In this document: in pieces, positions 32,902-44,474 of the stretch
Position numbering within the stretch: the stretch's first letter is position 1
Layout: each line of letters opens with the position of its first letter
Assembly (NCBI GenBank): GCA_030437565.1
Contig: CP129291.1
Span: forward strand, 186,001 to 250,000
DNA length: 64,000 nt
From: Terrilactibacillus sp. S3-3
GTDB taxonomy: Bacteria > Bacillota > Bacilli > Bacillales > Sporolactobacillaceae
Direction of reading: 5' to 3'
Notes under the pieces: model-generated
What the model saw: the letters and a program-made list of their open reading frames with translations, nothing else
The model's database searches: none
What the model was told of the DNA's origin: nothing
Position numbers and translations under genes: made by a program

Positions 32902-34084
32902 ATGCTGGTCAACAAAGCCTATAAGTTTCGCATCTTTCCAAACAAAAAACAGGTGGGACTCATCAACAAAACCATCGGCTGTTCTCGATTTGTGTTTAAT
33001 TTCTTTCTGGGTAAGCAGAAAGAAAAAGATTCCACTGGCAGCAGATTGTCGAAGAAATGTATCAAAACGGCCAGATTCCAGCTAACTCTTGGAAAGGTGA
33101 ACGCCTCAACAAATATGAAACAGTCAAAGCCCTTCCTGAACTCAAGAGCCACTCTGCTTTTCTAAAAGAAGTGGACAGTATCGCCTTGCAAAAATCTGTT
33201 GAAAACTTGGCGGATGCCTATCGCCGATACTACAAAAAACAAACCAAATACCCGCGTTTTAAATCAAAGAAACATCCGATTCAGTCGTACACAACGAAGA
33301 TGGTCAATCAGAATATTGCGGTCATTGGAAACCATATCAAACTGCCGAAACTTGGTCTGGTTCGTTTTGCCAAAAGCCGCGATGTACAAGGCAGGATTAT
33401 GAATGCCACAATCAGGCGGCATCCCTCCGGCAAATACTTTGTATCAATAGGCACCGAGGCAGAAGTTTCCGCATGGCCGAAAACCCATTCAGCTGTTGGC
33501 ATTGATGTCGGACTCAAAAACTTTGCGATTCTCTCGGATGGGACAGTACAGTACACACCAACCTCAAGTTTTTCCGCACCTTGGAAGAAAAATTGGTCAA
33601 AGCCCAGCGGATAATGAGCAGGCGTTCTATGGGCGGGTCCAATTGGTACAAAGCCAAAATCAAAGTCGCCCGTATCCACGAAAAGATGGCCAATGCACGG
33701 AAAGATTACTTAGACAAAATCTCCACCGAAATTGTCAAAAACCACGATGTGATCGGGATGGAGAATTTGTCTGTATCCAACCTGTTACAAAATCATCATC
33801 TTGCAAAAGCGATCAGTGAAGTGTCTTGGTCACGATTCAAAACAATGATTGAATATAAAGCCAAGTGGTATGGCAAGTGCGTCGTTACGGTGGCGAAAAA
33901 CTTTCCTTCCAGCCAGCTTTGTTCTTGTTGCGGCTATCAAAATAAAGACGTCAAGCAGCTCGGATTGCGTGAATGGGACTGCCCAAAATGCCATGCCCAT
34001 CATGATCGAGATATGAACGCAAGTATCAATCTTAAAAATGAAGCGATAAGGCTTCTGACCGCAGGGACTGCGGGGATCGCCTAA
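32902..34084 (+). CDS. tnpB: IS200/IS605-family TnpB RNA-guided nuclease (frameshifted)
   Basis: TnpB (OrfB) nuclease. RuvC residues are visible: Asp in [11 protein letters not shown], Glu in [10 protein letters not shown] and Asp in [12 protein letters not shown]; the zinc finger is CSCCG...CPKC. GGGGGG precedes ATG 32902. Breaks near 33035 (KEKD | [11 protein letters not shown]) and 33560 (VQYTP | KFFRTLEEK). About 394 residues, the normal TnpB length. No TnpA is present, so the element is non-autonomous. A 5' hairpin CCCGCTT/AAGCGGG at about 32787-32811 may belong to the left end. A partial inverted copy lies at 53370-53745. Confidence 0.92.
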
Positions 34085-34166
34085 TCCATAACCGGCGGCT
34101 GCGCCGGTGTTCTTAGGAATCTCCCACTTCAAACAAGCCAAAGGTTGTTAAGTAGGGGTAGTTCAA
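34085..34166 (+). ncRNA. putative omega-RNA 3' part / right end of TnpB element
   Basis: Two hairpins follow the tnpB stop: ACCGGC/GCCGGT (34091-34108) and CTCCCACTT/AAGTAGGGG (34121-34158). The element appears to end near GTTCAA at 34166, since the next base starts continuous IscB coding. In TnpB systems the omega-RNA covers this region and takes its guide from the DNA just beyond, here the IscB-derived sequence from 34167. Confidence 0.6.
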
Positions 34167-34167
34167 T

Positions 34168-34464
34168 CGTAAGAACAATCGCCAATTACACAAAGCCACC
34201 ATTCTAAAAGGTGGTAAACGGAAATCTAACAAGGCAGAACGCTTTGTCAAAGGATTCCAGCTATTCGATAAGGTACGTTTTGAAGGACAGGAATGTTTCA
34301 TCTTTGGCAGACGGAGCAGTGGGTATTTTGACCTTCGCTTGTTGGATGGCACAAAAATCCATGCGTCTGCCAGTTGGAAAAAGCTACAACGAGTAGAATA
34401 TGCAAGCACTTTGTTAATTGAAAGGAGAAAAGGCGATTTCTCCCCGACTTACACTACCGCTTAG
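34168..34464 (+). pseudogene. iscB: IscB C-terminal fragment (5' truncated)
   Basis: One uninterrupted frame of 98 codons without a start. It contains KNNRQLHKATILKGGKRKS, FVKGFQLFDKVRFEG, FIFGRRSSGYFDLR, DGTKIHASASWKKL and LIERR, the C-terminal, target-interacting part of the Cas9-ancestor nuclease IscB. The RuvC and HNH regions are missing because the TnpB element abuts it at 34166/34167. A 9-bp perfect end hairpin follows. Confidence 0.85.
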
Positions 34465-34473
34465 AAGTCGGGG
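34442..34473 (+). repeat. right-end hairpin of the IscB element
   Basis: CCCCGACTT/AAGTCGGGG, a 9-bp perfect stem overlapping the iscB stop, typical of IS200/IS605-superfamily right ends. Confidence 0.65.
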
Positions 34474-34512
34474 TCTCTCCTCGGCCAAAAATGATGAAAT
34501 CAAAGCAGAAGA

Positions 34513-34714
34513 AATGATGGAAAATGGTAAGCCGAAAAATTGGCTGGTAGGTAGGTATATTAATAATTCTGGTTTGGAGCATAATGATTTTGTGGATGAT
34601 CATAAAGGTTTATTAGTTATTCAGCTAAAGGGGAGATTTGTACTGTACTGGTTACCTGGGAAGAGATATTTTACAATAAAGTCGTATACTCGACGGCATC
34701 TGAGGGAATCCTAA
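34513..34714 (+). other. coding-like fragment, unknown
   Basis: About 66 residues (MMENGKPKNWLVGRYINNS...GRFVLYWLPGK) in one frame that runs into a terminator repeat. It looks like a gene tail or remnant; no family recognised. Confidence 0.3.
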
Positions 34715-34752
34715 CCACATTTCTTGGATGCCTTTTTATTTAGAATTGAAAG
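34667..34752 (+). repeat. terminator-bearing repeat copy 3
   Basis: Resembles the sequence after glmS (19343-19431) not only in the hairpin GGCATCTGAGGGAA/TTTCTTGGATGCC but also in the flanks (GATATTTTACAATAAA before, TTTTTATTTAGAATTGAAAG after). Confidence 0.75.
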
Positions 34753-34841
34753 AGATGATTTAGTCATTTCTAAAAGTGCTTCTGTAAAATTATTGAACAT
34801 TCCCGGAGAAAAAGAAAATATAGGTGCTGGTTAGTGCTTGT

Positions 34842-34962
34842 GCAGGCGTCACATCCTGTGGCAACGTCTGTGTGTCCTACATCCTGTGGGCCAGAGCTAA
34901 CAATCAGTGGGGGATGGAAGAAAACCCTCACTGGTTGAAGTGATTGAAGTTTCACTTTATTT
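34842..34962 (-). repeat. dispersed hairpin repeat, copy B
   Basis: Reverse strand reads GTGAAACTTCAATC, a hairpin with CAGTGAGGG/CCCCCACTG and loop TTCTTCCAT, then GTTAGCT and two CCACAGGATGT motifs. Matches copies A (314) and C (47151). Lies directly before the Ktr gene. Confidence 0.65.
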
Positions 34963-34980
34963 TTTGACTAAGGAGAAAAA

Positions 34981-36329
34981 ATGAAGAACTTAAAAAAAAG
35001 CCTGAATCCTCCAGAAATTCTCGTTTTAGGCTTCGCTTCATTTTAATTTTAATCCTTATAGGATCTTTCTTATTGACTCTGCCCATCGCTACAGAAAATG
35101 GCAGAGGGCTCTCGTTCTTAGATGCGTTATTTACTGCTACGTCGGCAACATGTGTGACAGGGCTTGTGGTTGTAGATACTGGTGATACATTTTCAACGTT
35201 TGGTGAATTAGTGATTCTCTCACTCATTCAACTTGGCGGTTTAGGATTTATGACTTTTGCAACCTTTTTATTCACCTTATTAGGGAAAAAAATCTCTTTA
35301 AAAGAAAGATTACTATTAAAAGAAGCCTTTAATGCCATTTCTGCAGCTGGTATTGTAAAATTAGTAATAAGGATTTTAATATTTACGTTAATCATGGAGA
35401 GTATCGGTGGAATCATTTTGTCGGTTCGATTTTCATTTGATATGCCGATTGGCCAAGCCATCTATTTTGGCTTTTTCCATTCAATTTCAAATTTTAATAA
35501 TGCAGGTTTTGATTTAATGGGTGGGTTCAATAGTCTCTCCTGAATACGTTGACGATCCATTTGTAGTGTTAACTGTTATTGCTTTAATCGTATTAGGGGG
35601 ACTAGGTTTTAGTGTAATAAATGAACTTTATGAGTATCGTAAAATACGCAGACTCTCACTTCATACAAAAGTTGTATTGAGTACAACTTTTATTCTTATA
35701 GTCGGGGCAAGCATTTTAATTTTTCTATTTGAGTATGGAAATGATAAAACTTTAGGTCCCTTATCTCCTACAGGAAAGGTTCTTGGAGCATTGTTCCAAA
35801 GTGTAACGCCAAGAACAGCTGGATCCAATACGTTATCGATAGCAGATCTAACTCATGCGACATTATTCTTAACCATTCTCCTCATGTTTATCGGCGGAGG
35901 TTCAGGATCAACTGCAGGAGGTATTAAAGTATCGACTTTCTCTGTTTTAATTGCAACCGTACTAACACAACTTAGAGGGAGAGAAGATGTCGTTTTATTT
36001 AAACGACGTATTGCAGTTAAAACGATACTAAAGCACTTACAGTTGCCATGAGTGGAATAATGATTGTGGTTATTGTTACCTTTTTGCTGAGTATAACTGA
36101 AAAAGGTCATGATGATTTTATTATGTATCTTTTTGAAGCGGCATCAGCATTTGGGACTGTCGGTCTCTCAATGGGATTAACGCCGGAGCTTTCTCCAATA
36201 GGTCGAATCATTATTATTTTTACAATGTTCGTAGGAAGATTAGGTCCGCTAACACTTGGATTTGCCATTTCAAAAAGAAATAAAAAAGAAGCTTATCGTC
36301 ATCCAAAGGGAGATATTATGATTGGTTAA
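34981..36329 (+). CDS. ktrB: KtrB/KtrD-type K+ transporter membrane subunit (frameshifted)
   Basis: Trk/Ktr/HKT family. Four pore loops are visible: ATSATCVTGLVV, SISNFNNAGFDLM, QSVTPRTAGSN and ASAFGTVGLSMG, with the GGGSGSTAGGIK intramembrane loop. Breaks near 35037, 35535 (GFNSL | PEYVDDPF) and 36033 (KTILK | ALTVAMSG). About 449 residues, as in B. subtilis KtrD. AAGGAGAAAAA precedes ATG 34981. The RCK subunit follows 22 nt later. B or D assignment cannot be decided by eye; the channel-first order is unlike ktrAB of B. subtilis. Confidence 0.92.
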
Positions 36330-36351
36330 CTAATAAGGAAGTGTAACGAGA

Positions 36352-37013
36352 ATGGCTGTAAAGCAATATGCTGTAATAGGTTTAGGAAGATTCGGAACGA
36401 GTATTGCTGGAAGATTACGTGAAGCTGGGCAAGAAGTTTTGGGAATTGATATAGATGAGGAAGCTGTAGAAGATGCCGAAGTTTACGTCACGCATGCAGT
36501 CATTGCAGATTCTACCGACGAAAAGGCACTTACTTCGTTTCGTTAGGAATGACTAGCTTTGATTGTGTCATTGTTGCTATCGGTGATGATATTCAATCAA
36601 GCATATTAACGGTCATGCTTCTTAAAAATCTTGGTGTCAAAAAAATTATTGCTCAAGCGAAGAGTAAACGTCATGGGCAGGTTTTAGAGGCAATAGGAGC
36701 TTATTGGATTATTTACCCTGAAAGAGATATGGGGGAACGTGTTGCCTATCAACTGCTTTCACCAAATATGCTTAATTATATTGAACTGTCCAAAGATTAC
36801 AATATAGAGGAAATAATGATTCCTTCTAAAATGTCTGGAAGAAATCTGCGGGAACTTGATCTTCGTGCTAAGTTTAAAATCAATGTCATAGCCATTATAA
36901 GAAATGGTGAGATCATTGTTTCACCAACCCCAGTTGAGGTTATTCAAAAAGATGATATATTAGTATCGATAGGAAAACAAAGTGATTTAGTAAGATTCGC
37001 AAGTATAGAGTGA
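36352..37013 (+). CDS. ktrA: KtrA/KtrC-type RCK regulatory subunit (frameshifted)
   Basis: Cytosolic octameric ring subunit gating the K+ pore. RCK_N Rossmann motif GLGRFGTSIAGRL near residue 10-22, acidic end of strand 2 (GIDIDEE), then RCK_C from about residue 140 (MSGRNLRELDLRAKFKINV). One break near 36540. About 220 residues, normal. RCK_C domains of this family bind c-di-AMP, which would tie it to cdaA at 13.5 kb. Confidence 0.9.
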
Positions 37014-37076
37014 CGGTTCACAAATGAAAATTCAAAAAAATGTATGACTTCTGAAAAAAAAAGTTCTGATTCTTGT

Positions 37077-37193
37077 TCACTTTCTGTAAAACATGCCCCT
37101 AGCGTTTTTAATCATTTGAATTAACTCGATGGAATAATGTTGGACCATTAATCGGTCAACCTCTTTTACCGCAGCACCTGTGAAGCGGGATTG
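37077..37193 (-). pseudogene. NAD(P)HX epimerase (YjeF_N) N-terminal remnant
   Basis: A short reverse frame reads TGAAVKEVDRLMVQHYSIELI followed by a QM-x-NA motif and then stops. This resembles the first helix of NnrE/YjeF_N proteins. No remainder of the gene is found. The rest of 37014-37424 is AT-rich, with a coding-like reverse stretch (FLKDTMNEAEILHRN) near 37270-37360 that I cannot assign. Confidence 0.4.
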
Positions 37194-37424
37194 TTATAAC
37201 TAACTATTCAAACATAATAGACAAGATGATTTGAATATGAATATATAAGACGATTGTGCATAGATGATAATTGTTGGCGTTCTTATTGCGATGCAGGATT
37301 TCCGCTTCATTCATCGTGTCTTTGAGGAAGACACACATAATGGATTCGAATGCCTGATGGAATGTATTTGCTCAAGCTATTGCTTTTATTTATGTTCACC
37401 CATTTACATTCATAGGGGGATTTT

Positions 37425-37989
37425 ATGGGTTATATAAAAAAAAGAACTTTCGAGTGCTTGGGAACTGCATGATTATTATCAACATAATATTCCGAGAATA
37501 AATCAGCTCATCTTTGTGTCATTCCTTGCATCAATGGCTGCCATATTTCAATCGGCCGGGGGGCTTTTACCGGGTATCGGGTATTTGATCAGCCCCCTTT
37601 CAACAGCCCCCATCATTTTTTGCACAATATTATCTATCCGTTATGGATTAATGGGGTATATTTTGGCAATTGCCGTTCTTCTGATAATGCTGCCAAGCGA
37701 AATCATTGTGTTTCCTTTTACTACGGGATTATTAGGTCTGGGAATCGGTGGAGCATTTATGCTATTGAAAAAACGAATCTATATCATATTCACTGCTTCT
37801 TTGTTTTTATTTGCCGGGATCACAATTTTATTATATGGTATTCGTTTCCCCGTTCTAGGGCCAACTGCATCATCGTCATTTCACTTATTTACGCTCGTGT
37901 TAATATATCTTTTCTCCGTTTTATATAGCTGGTTATGGGTAGAAATCAGCAATGTCTGTATTAAAAAAATCGGAAAAATACTGAGATGA
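37425..37989 (+). CDS. integral membrane protein, unknown (frameshifted)
   Basis: About 187 residues with five to six hydrophobic helices (SAGGLLPGIGYLISPLSTAP, GYILAIAVLLIMLP, LFLFAGITILLYGI, FTLVLIYLFSVLYSWLWV). GGGGGA precedes ATG 37425; the first seven residues (MGYIKKK) are joined to the rest by correcting the A-run at 37435-37443, giving ELSSAWELHDYYQHNIPR. Overall look is of an ECF S-component-like or YpjA-like membrane protein, but I cannot name the family. Confidence 0.6.
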
Positions 37990-38107
37990 AGCACAGATGT
38001 ACTTCATTCTTTTTTGGTTATAGAGTCGTCAGACACAGTGTGGACTATCCATCGCAGAATTGTGCGAGTACCACAGAAAATGACGAAGAGCCGTTGTTTA
38101 CTAAACA

Positions 38108-38149
38108 AAAAGTTCTTTACTGAGTACAAGTCGTCAGTAAAGAACTTTT
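38108..38149. terminator. strong bidirectional hairpin
   Basis: Perfect 16-bp stem AAAAGTTCTTTACTGA/TCAGTAAAGAACTTTT between the membrane protein and thiC, with T on one side and A on the other. Confidence 0.7.
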
Positions 38150-38231
38150 GTTGTTATAAAATTTGTGTACACTTGTCTAAAGCAACTATTTTATGTGAAG
38201 TGGCGGGTCGTTGACTAGGATTACAATGATG

Positions 38232-40077
<1,846 letters not shown>

Positions 40078-40104
40078 TCAGGCGAATATCTATCCCATGT
40101 CAAC

Positions 40105-40266
40105 AAAAAAAGCCGGATCATATTTTCTAGACCCGGCTTGTACAATCTGGATAAAAAGACAGACTGAACACTTGCACTTCCCTACGCTGGTATGAACCAG
40201 ATCAGGTCTAAGGGTTCGAAGCTGCGCATCCTTCATCTCAGCCCGGGCTACCGGACACCCCTAGCG
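40105..40266 (-). promoter_or_regulatory. TPP riboswitch with terminator
   Basis: Reverse strand carries the thi-box: AGGGGTGTCC, CTGAGATGAAGG, ACCCTTAGACCTGATCTGG and ATACCAGCGTAGGGAAG (aptamer about 40171-40266), followed by a terminator stem AGCCGG/CCGGCT with a T-run (40105-40138). Transcription of thiC would stop when thiamine pyrophosphate binds. Confidence 0.95.
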
Positions 40267-40320
40267 ACAATTAAATTTTTTCTTCAGAATTGATTGTATC
40301 AAACTAACACGCTTTTGTTA

Positions 40321-40377
40321 AGTGATAGGTTAGCGATGATCGGTGATGGCATTCATGATGCACTAATCGCCAAGGGC
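40321..40377 (+). pseudogene. P-type ATPase hinge-motif remnant
   Basis: A short stretch reads SDRLAMIGDGIHDALIAKG, close to the VAMVGDGINDAPAL hinge of P-type cation ATPases, without the rest of the protein. The neighbouring downstream frame is hydrophobic (NLIILIGLSGSPLYKILTF). Likely a decayed transporter end. Confidence 0.35.
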
Positions 40378-40578
40378 TTTTTTGCGGTCTTCCCGGGTGT
40401 TTATTATGAATGCAATTTGATAATTTTAATTGGGCTTTCAGGCAGCCCCTTATATAAGATTTTAACTTTTTCTATTCTATTTGGCTGGCTAATTTGATAC
40501 TACAACTAATCAAGAAATAAAATGAGATTTTGTGGAAAAAACTTGAAGTTGATCAAAAAATTAAGGTGCCAGAACTTT

Positions 40579-41204
40579 GTTTGTGTAAAATATTTCTCGG
40601 GGGATAATCAGGAGGCCGATCGGCGCCTCTCTCTAGCAGATTACTGGACGAAAAAGAGAAGACTTAGACTTTGTATTCTAAATGTACGCTATCAGGCGAG
40701 TACATAAAGAAATGGAGTCTTCTCAATGGCCATTATAAAAGATTTATTCGATATTTGGAAGAGAAAAAAGAATCTAATCGATTTTGAGACTGGTGCGGTT
40801 CAAGTCATGTATGAGTGGATGTGTCAGGCCGCTTGGCGAATGCTTACGGATATGAACCGTGCCTTGACTCGGCTGAAACAGAAGGAGGGATGGAAGGTCG
40901 AGCGGACAGACGAACGGACGCTGCAGTTTTTATTTGGCCCCGTGACTTTTTTTCTCATACGTTGATGATCGCCCCGAACCAGCAGAGCGTCTACCCTTTG
41001 GACAAACTGATGAAATTCTGACCTCTGACCTCTGAACGACGACGAAAGGGTTTCCTTTACCTTGTCATGGAGTAGGGGCGCTTTTTGACCCTCACTCCAT
41101 GACAAGGCCAGCAAGCGAAGCGCGGTAGCCGCCAAGAAGTGTACATTTTGAGAATCTCTCAAACCTTGTCCTATATGAGACCCCGAGTAAAACTTGACAC
41201 AAAC
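40579..41204 (+). mobile_element. internally deleted ISLre2-like element
   Basis: Bounded by 24-bp inverted repeats that differ at about five positions (left GTTTGTGTAAAATATTTCTC, right-end complement GTTTGTGTCAAGTTTTACTC, both followed by GGGG). It holds the start of an ISLre2/UPF0236 transposase and, further on, a 13-bp perfect hairpin CTTGTCATGGAGT/ACTCCATGACAAG (41061-41106). No target duplication seen. The left 156 bp are duplicated at 44250. Confidence 0.7.
40726..41021 (+). pseudogene. ISLre2-family transposase N-terminal fragment
   Basis: Starts MAIIKDLFDIWKRKK, continues with EGWKVERTDERTLQFLFGPV and, after a T-run break near 40950, SHTLM...YPLDKLMKF. This is the N-terminus of ISLre2 (UPF0236) transposases; the catalytic part is absent. 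Confidence 0.75.
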
Positions 41205-41209
41205 TTGTA

Positions 41210-41494
41210 TATTAGCACCTTAATAACTCGAACATTGGATTTTGAAACTTATTTAAATGGGTTTTATTTTTATCAAATTAACGTTAACCAACAAGCCTTA
41301 TTACGGCGATGTTATGATCATAAAATATTAATATCTTGATAATATTATCATTATAAAAAAAGGAGGCTCTGAAAAAGCCTCAAAATTACCCATTCCCATT
41401 TAGGCCCTTGTAACGGCACATGAAACGGATTATTTTTGATATCTGATGCCAAAATCATAAGCACCAGCACACAAAACTCATTGATCATAAAATT
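41210..41494. other. intergenic, AT-rich
   Basis: A hairpin AGGCTCTGAAAAAGCCT lies near 41365. No gene seen. Confidence 0.4.
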
Positions 41495-42413
41495 TTATGT
41501 AAAGCAATTAAGGATTTGCATCCCGGACTTTTTCATCTGATTATCAATTTTATTAGTAGCAACTCTTCTATTAATCAGAATCATCCCTATAATGATTAGA
41601 ACCATACCAATAAAAATTATAATACTTAATTTATGTTTAAATATTAAAAAATCAAGTATAGCCGTAACCGGAGGTACACAATAGAAAACACTCGTTGTGT
41701 TCGTTAATTTTCCCGTGCCAATCATGTAATACAGTAGTAACGAAGCTGTGACTGTCACACCTAATGCCATAAACAAAAGAGCGATGATAAACATTCCTGT
41801 CCAATGTACCGTTAGAGAACCAAACAATAATGAAAAGGCAGAAAAAACAATAAAGCTGACTGTGCACTGTATTGAGACATTCATGGGCAAATTAAGGCGA
41901 ACGTGTTTTTGCATGATAGTACCAATAGTTATTGACAATAGTGATAAAAGGCTGTATAGAATCCCCATTATAGAAAGTGAACCACTATAAATTTGTCGTC
42001 CTACTACAAGGACTAAACCAATCATTCCAAAAGCCAATCCTATCCATTGGAGTTTATTTGTTCCTTCACTCACTCATCAGTATAGCTGTTAAAATAGGTT
42101 GGGCTCCAAGAATAATGGTAAAAACCCCTGGAGAAATGTTATTATCTAATGCCTCAAAACAAAAAAATTGATACCCTATTTGTTGGAATACAGCTGTTAA
42201 AATAACGATCGACCACTCTGATAATTGCTTTGGAAAACTCGGTTTCACAAAAAGACAAAAAGCCCACATCATTACTGAGCTAATCAAAAATCGTAGGGCT
42301 AAAAATGGTAATGGATCTGCATATTTTAGACCTAATTCGATAAAAATAGCTCCACCACTCCACAGCATTACAAAAAGACTAAAAGTTATCCATCTATAAT
42401 TAACATGCTGCAT
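41495..42413 (-). CDS. EamA/DMT-family transporter (frameshifted)
   Basis: Ten-helix drug/metabolite transporter in two EamA halves (WITFSLFVMLWSGGAIFIE...SPGVFTIILGAQPILTA; then GMIGLVLVVGRQI...TNTTSVFYCVPPVTAILDFLIF). One break near 42070 between the halves. About 306 residues. AGGATG precedes ATG 42413. Lies downstream of csaA and the dioxygenase after a hairpin; RhtA-like members export amino acids. Confidence 0.85.
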
Positions 42414-42440
42414 GCTATCACATCCTATACTTTGCTTTTA

Positions 42441-42481
42441 AGAAAGAGACTAAGCCCTCCAAACAGAAAGAACTTAGCCTC
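42441..42481 (-). terminator. terminator between csaA and the EamA gene
   Basis: On the reverse strand GAGGCTAAG/CTTAGTCTC with an 18-nt loop followed by TTTCTT. It may separate or attenuate transcription into the transporter. Confidence 0.55.
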
Positions 42482-42539
42482 AAGAATAAACATAAACTAA
42501 TTAATTTGGCAAAGGGCCTATCCTTAAGTAAATTTCTTT

Positions 42540-42894
42540 TTAACGCAAACGCAACCGGAGGCCCAGAGGAACCTCTCGATCTGGGCCGATCAGCACCACA
42601 TCACTGCCATCCTCGTTTGGTAACCCAAGTACCAAGTACCAACACTTCGGACATGAAGTCTGCCACTTGAAGGGGAGGAAAATTCACGACGGCAATTACC
42701 AAGCGGTTCTTTAAATCGTCAAGAGAATAAATGTCAGTGATCTGAGCGCTGGACTTTCGCACCCCTAGTTCTCCAAAATCAATCCACAATTTATAGGCTG
42801 GCTTACGAGCATGTGGAAAATTCTCAGCCCTAATCACTCGTCCCACCCTAATGTCAACGTCCATAAACTTATCTATTGTGATGGTCTTCTGCAT
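42540..42894 (-). CDS. csaA: CsaA, tRNA-binding-domain chaperone-like protein (frameshifted)
   Basis: Small dimeric tRNA_bind (OB-fold) protein with export-related chaperone activity in B. subtilis. Motifs DIRVGRVIRAENFPHARKPA, KSSAQITDIYSLDDL and AVVNFPP are those of CsaA. A break near 42628 (LVLGT | GLPNEDGSDVVLIGPD) restores the C-terminus to a stop at 42540; about 118 residues. Its ATG immediately follows the dioxygenase stop codon. Confidence 0.9.
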
Positions 42895-43799
42895 TTAGGG
42901 CCTCAAAAGTGAAGGAATCCCAACTGACATAGGACGAATTACATGCTTTTTGAAAGAGTCATATGGTGCTGAAATATGCCCTTCAACGGCCGGTTTGCGA
43001 GTGAAAAGGATAAGCGTGTCTCGCGTCGATTTCTGTTGTGGATTATTAACAGCTATTACTGGCGAAACACTGTGTTTTCGCTCATGATCTACAACGAGCA
43101 TGGTGTCAAGAAAGTGACGGTGCTGGTGCCTTCCAACGACCAGTTTGGTATTTATTTCATTCCACCGCGTTCCATTGATCTCTTGCATGTCGTGGATGGA
43201 AGTAATGGCACTATCATCAGTCATATTCTCACTACTAAGCAGGGTTGTCATCGTATGATCGACTCCATCACTATGCACGCCTTCTAGCGCTGGTTCTCCC
43301 ACCAAACTGGGTGTTGTGATAGTCCGAAGATTGAACACAGTGCATACCCACCTTTTACTGTCATAATCCAAATTTGGTCGGTGAGCAATCTTAATGTTTT
43401 CGACCATGAATGCCTTAAAAATTAAAAGAGCTTGAAAAGCTGAATTAAGTTGAAGGTCATTATCAATCTCTTCAAATTTTCGTAATTGGCCAGAATCGTG
43501 CCTTACAAAATCCTCATTTGCCGAAAGACTGAATGGTTGAACTCAAGACGATCTATCCTTCCACTTTCAAAGTCAAAAGAGAAGCGACCATTTTTAGACT
43601 TTCGGAAGGGGAGTGTAGGATCAGCAGGAAGATCATCACTGACCAGTTTGAGCTTTTCCAAATCATCCTGTGTGGCGCCTAAATTCTTCAGTAATTCGAT
43701 CATACTTTCGCCCTTTATGAAAACCGAACGGTTTCTGATATATTCTTCTTTTAATTTTTCCATTTCAGCTATGGATTCCTCAACATCGTCTTTGATCAT
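42895..43799 (-). CDS. 2OG-Fe(II) dioxygenase family protein (frameshifted)
   Basis: Resembles the PF10014 family, which includes Bacillus amino-acid hydroxylases such as L-isoleucine dioxygenase. The iron-binding H-x-D is in EGVHSDGVDHTMTTLL, and a distal His is in HERKHSVSPV with Arg in KSTRDTLILF. ATG 43799 follows AGGAG at 10 nt; a GTG at 43808 is alternative. One break near 43490 joins the N-terminal helical part (MIKDDVEESIAEMEKL). About 302 residues. Heads a dioxygenase - csaA - EamA exporter cluster, which suggests production and export of a hydroxylated amino acid. Confidence 0.78.
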
Positions 43800-44249
43800 T
43801 CTTTCCACACTCCTATAAAATAATTTTTAGATAGGTTGGATTATGTACAGTGATCTTTTTCCTTTCGCCTACATCACCATCAAAGTCTTTGTGTTGTGTC
43901 TAGCTTCATCCACGTCGTCATTCATGATGTTGCAAATTCTTTAAAGAAGAATAATTAACAGACATATTCCGGAAAATTTACATTTTCCACCTCCCTATAA
44001 TTAAATTATTTGACAATTATTTTAATTATCCTGCATAAAAAGTGTAAAATTTTTTAAAAATTTATTTGTCTATTTATAAGAAAATACGGCAAAGCCAGCT
44101 ATGATTTGGTACATCCATAGGTGACTATCCGATTGGGTGGATAATGAAAAATTTCAGAATAATTTTCTTTGGCAACAAAGACACTTAGGTCCAGAAATGT
44201 AAAATAAATAAGCGGCTGCAGCAAATACCAATCATCATTTATAATAAAT
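43800..44249. other. AT-rich intergenic region
   Basis: Holds the presumed promoter of the dioxygenase cluster on the reverse strand and a plus-strand TTGACA at about 44010. No gene recognised. Confidence 0.35.
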
Positions 44250-44474
44250 GTTTGTGTAAAATATTTCTCGGGGGATAATCAGGAGGCCGATCGGCGCCTC
44301 TCTCTAGCAGATTACTGGACGAAAAAGAGAAGACTTTGTATTCTAAATGTACGCTATCAGGCGAGTACATAAAGAAATGGAGTCTTCTCAATGGCCATTA
44401 TAAAAGTCGGCGGCGATCTATTTGGAGAAGGCTTAGTTAAGCTTTTTGGCGGAGGAGAACGCTTGAGACAATAG
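44250..44474 (+). repeat. second copy of the ISLre2-like left end with a 27-codon ORF
   Basis: 44250-44406 repeats 40579-40740 almost exactly, apart from an extra ACTTAG-like insertion in the first copy. After the shared start MAIIK the sequences diverge: here the ORF continues VGGDLFGEGLVKLFGGGE and stops at 44474. No right inverted repeat is found, so this is a solo left end or a recombinant remnant. Confidence 0.7.

Noticed and set aside
32902-34490. A CRISPR-Cas type II or V system
   Set aside because: TnpB and IscB are ancestors of Cas12/Cas9 but no repeat-spacer array, Cas1 or Cas2 is present.
34981-37013. ydaO-type c-di-AMP riboswitch before the Ktr operon
   Set aside because: The leader contains hairpin repeat B but none of the conserved ydaO motifs.
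40579-41204. Target-site duplication around the ISLre2-like element
   Set aside because: The flanks AGAACTTT and TTGTATAT do not match, so no duplication is claimed.
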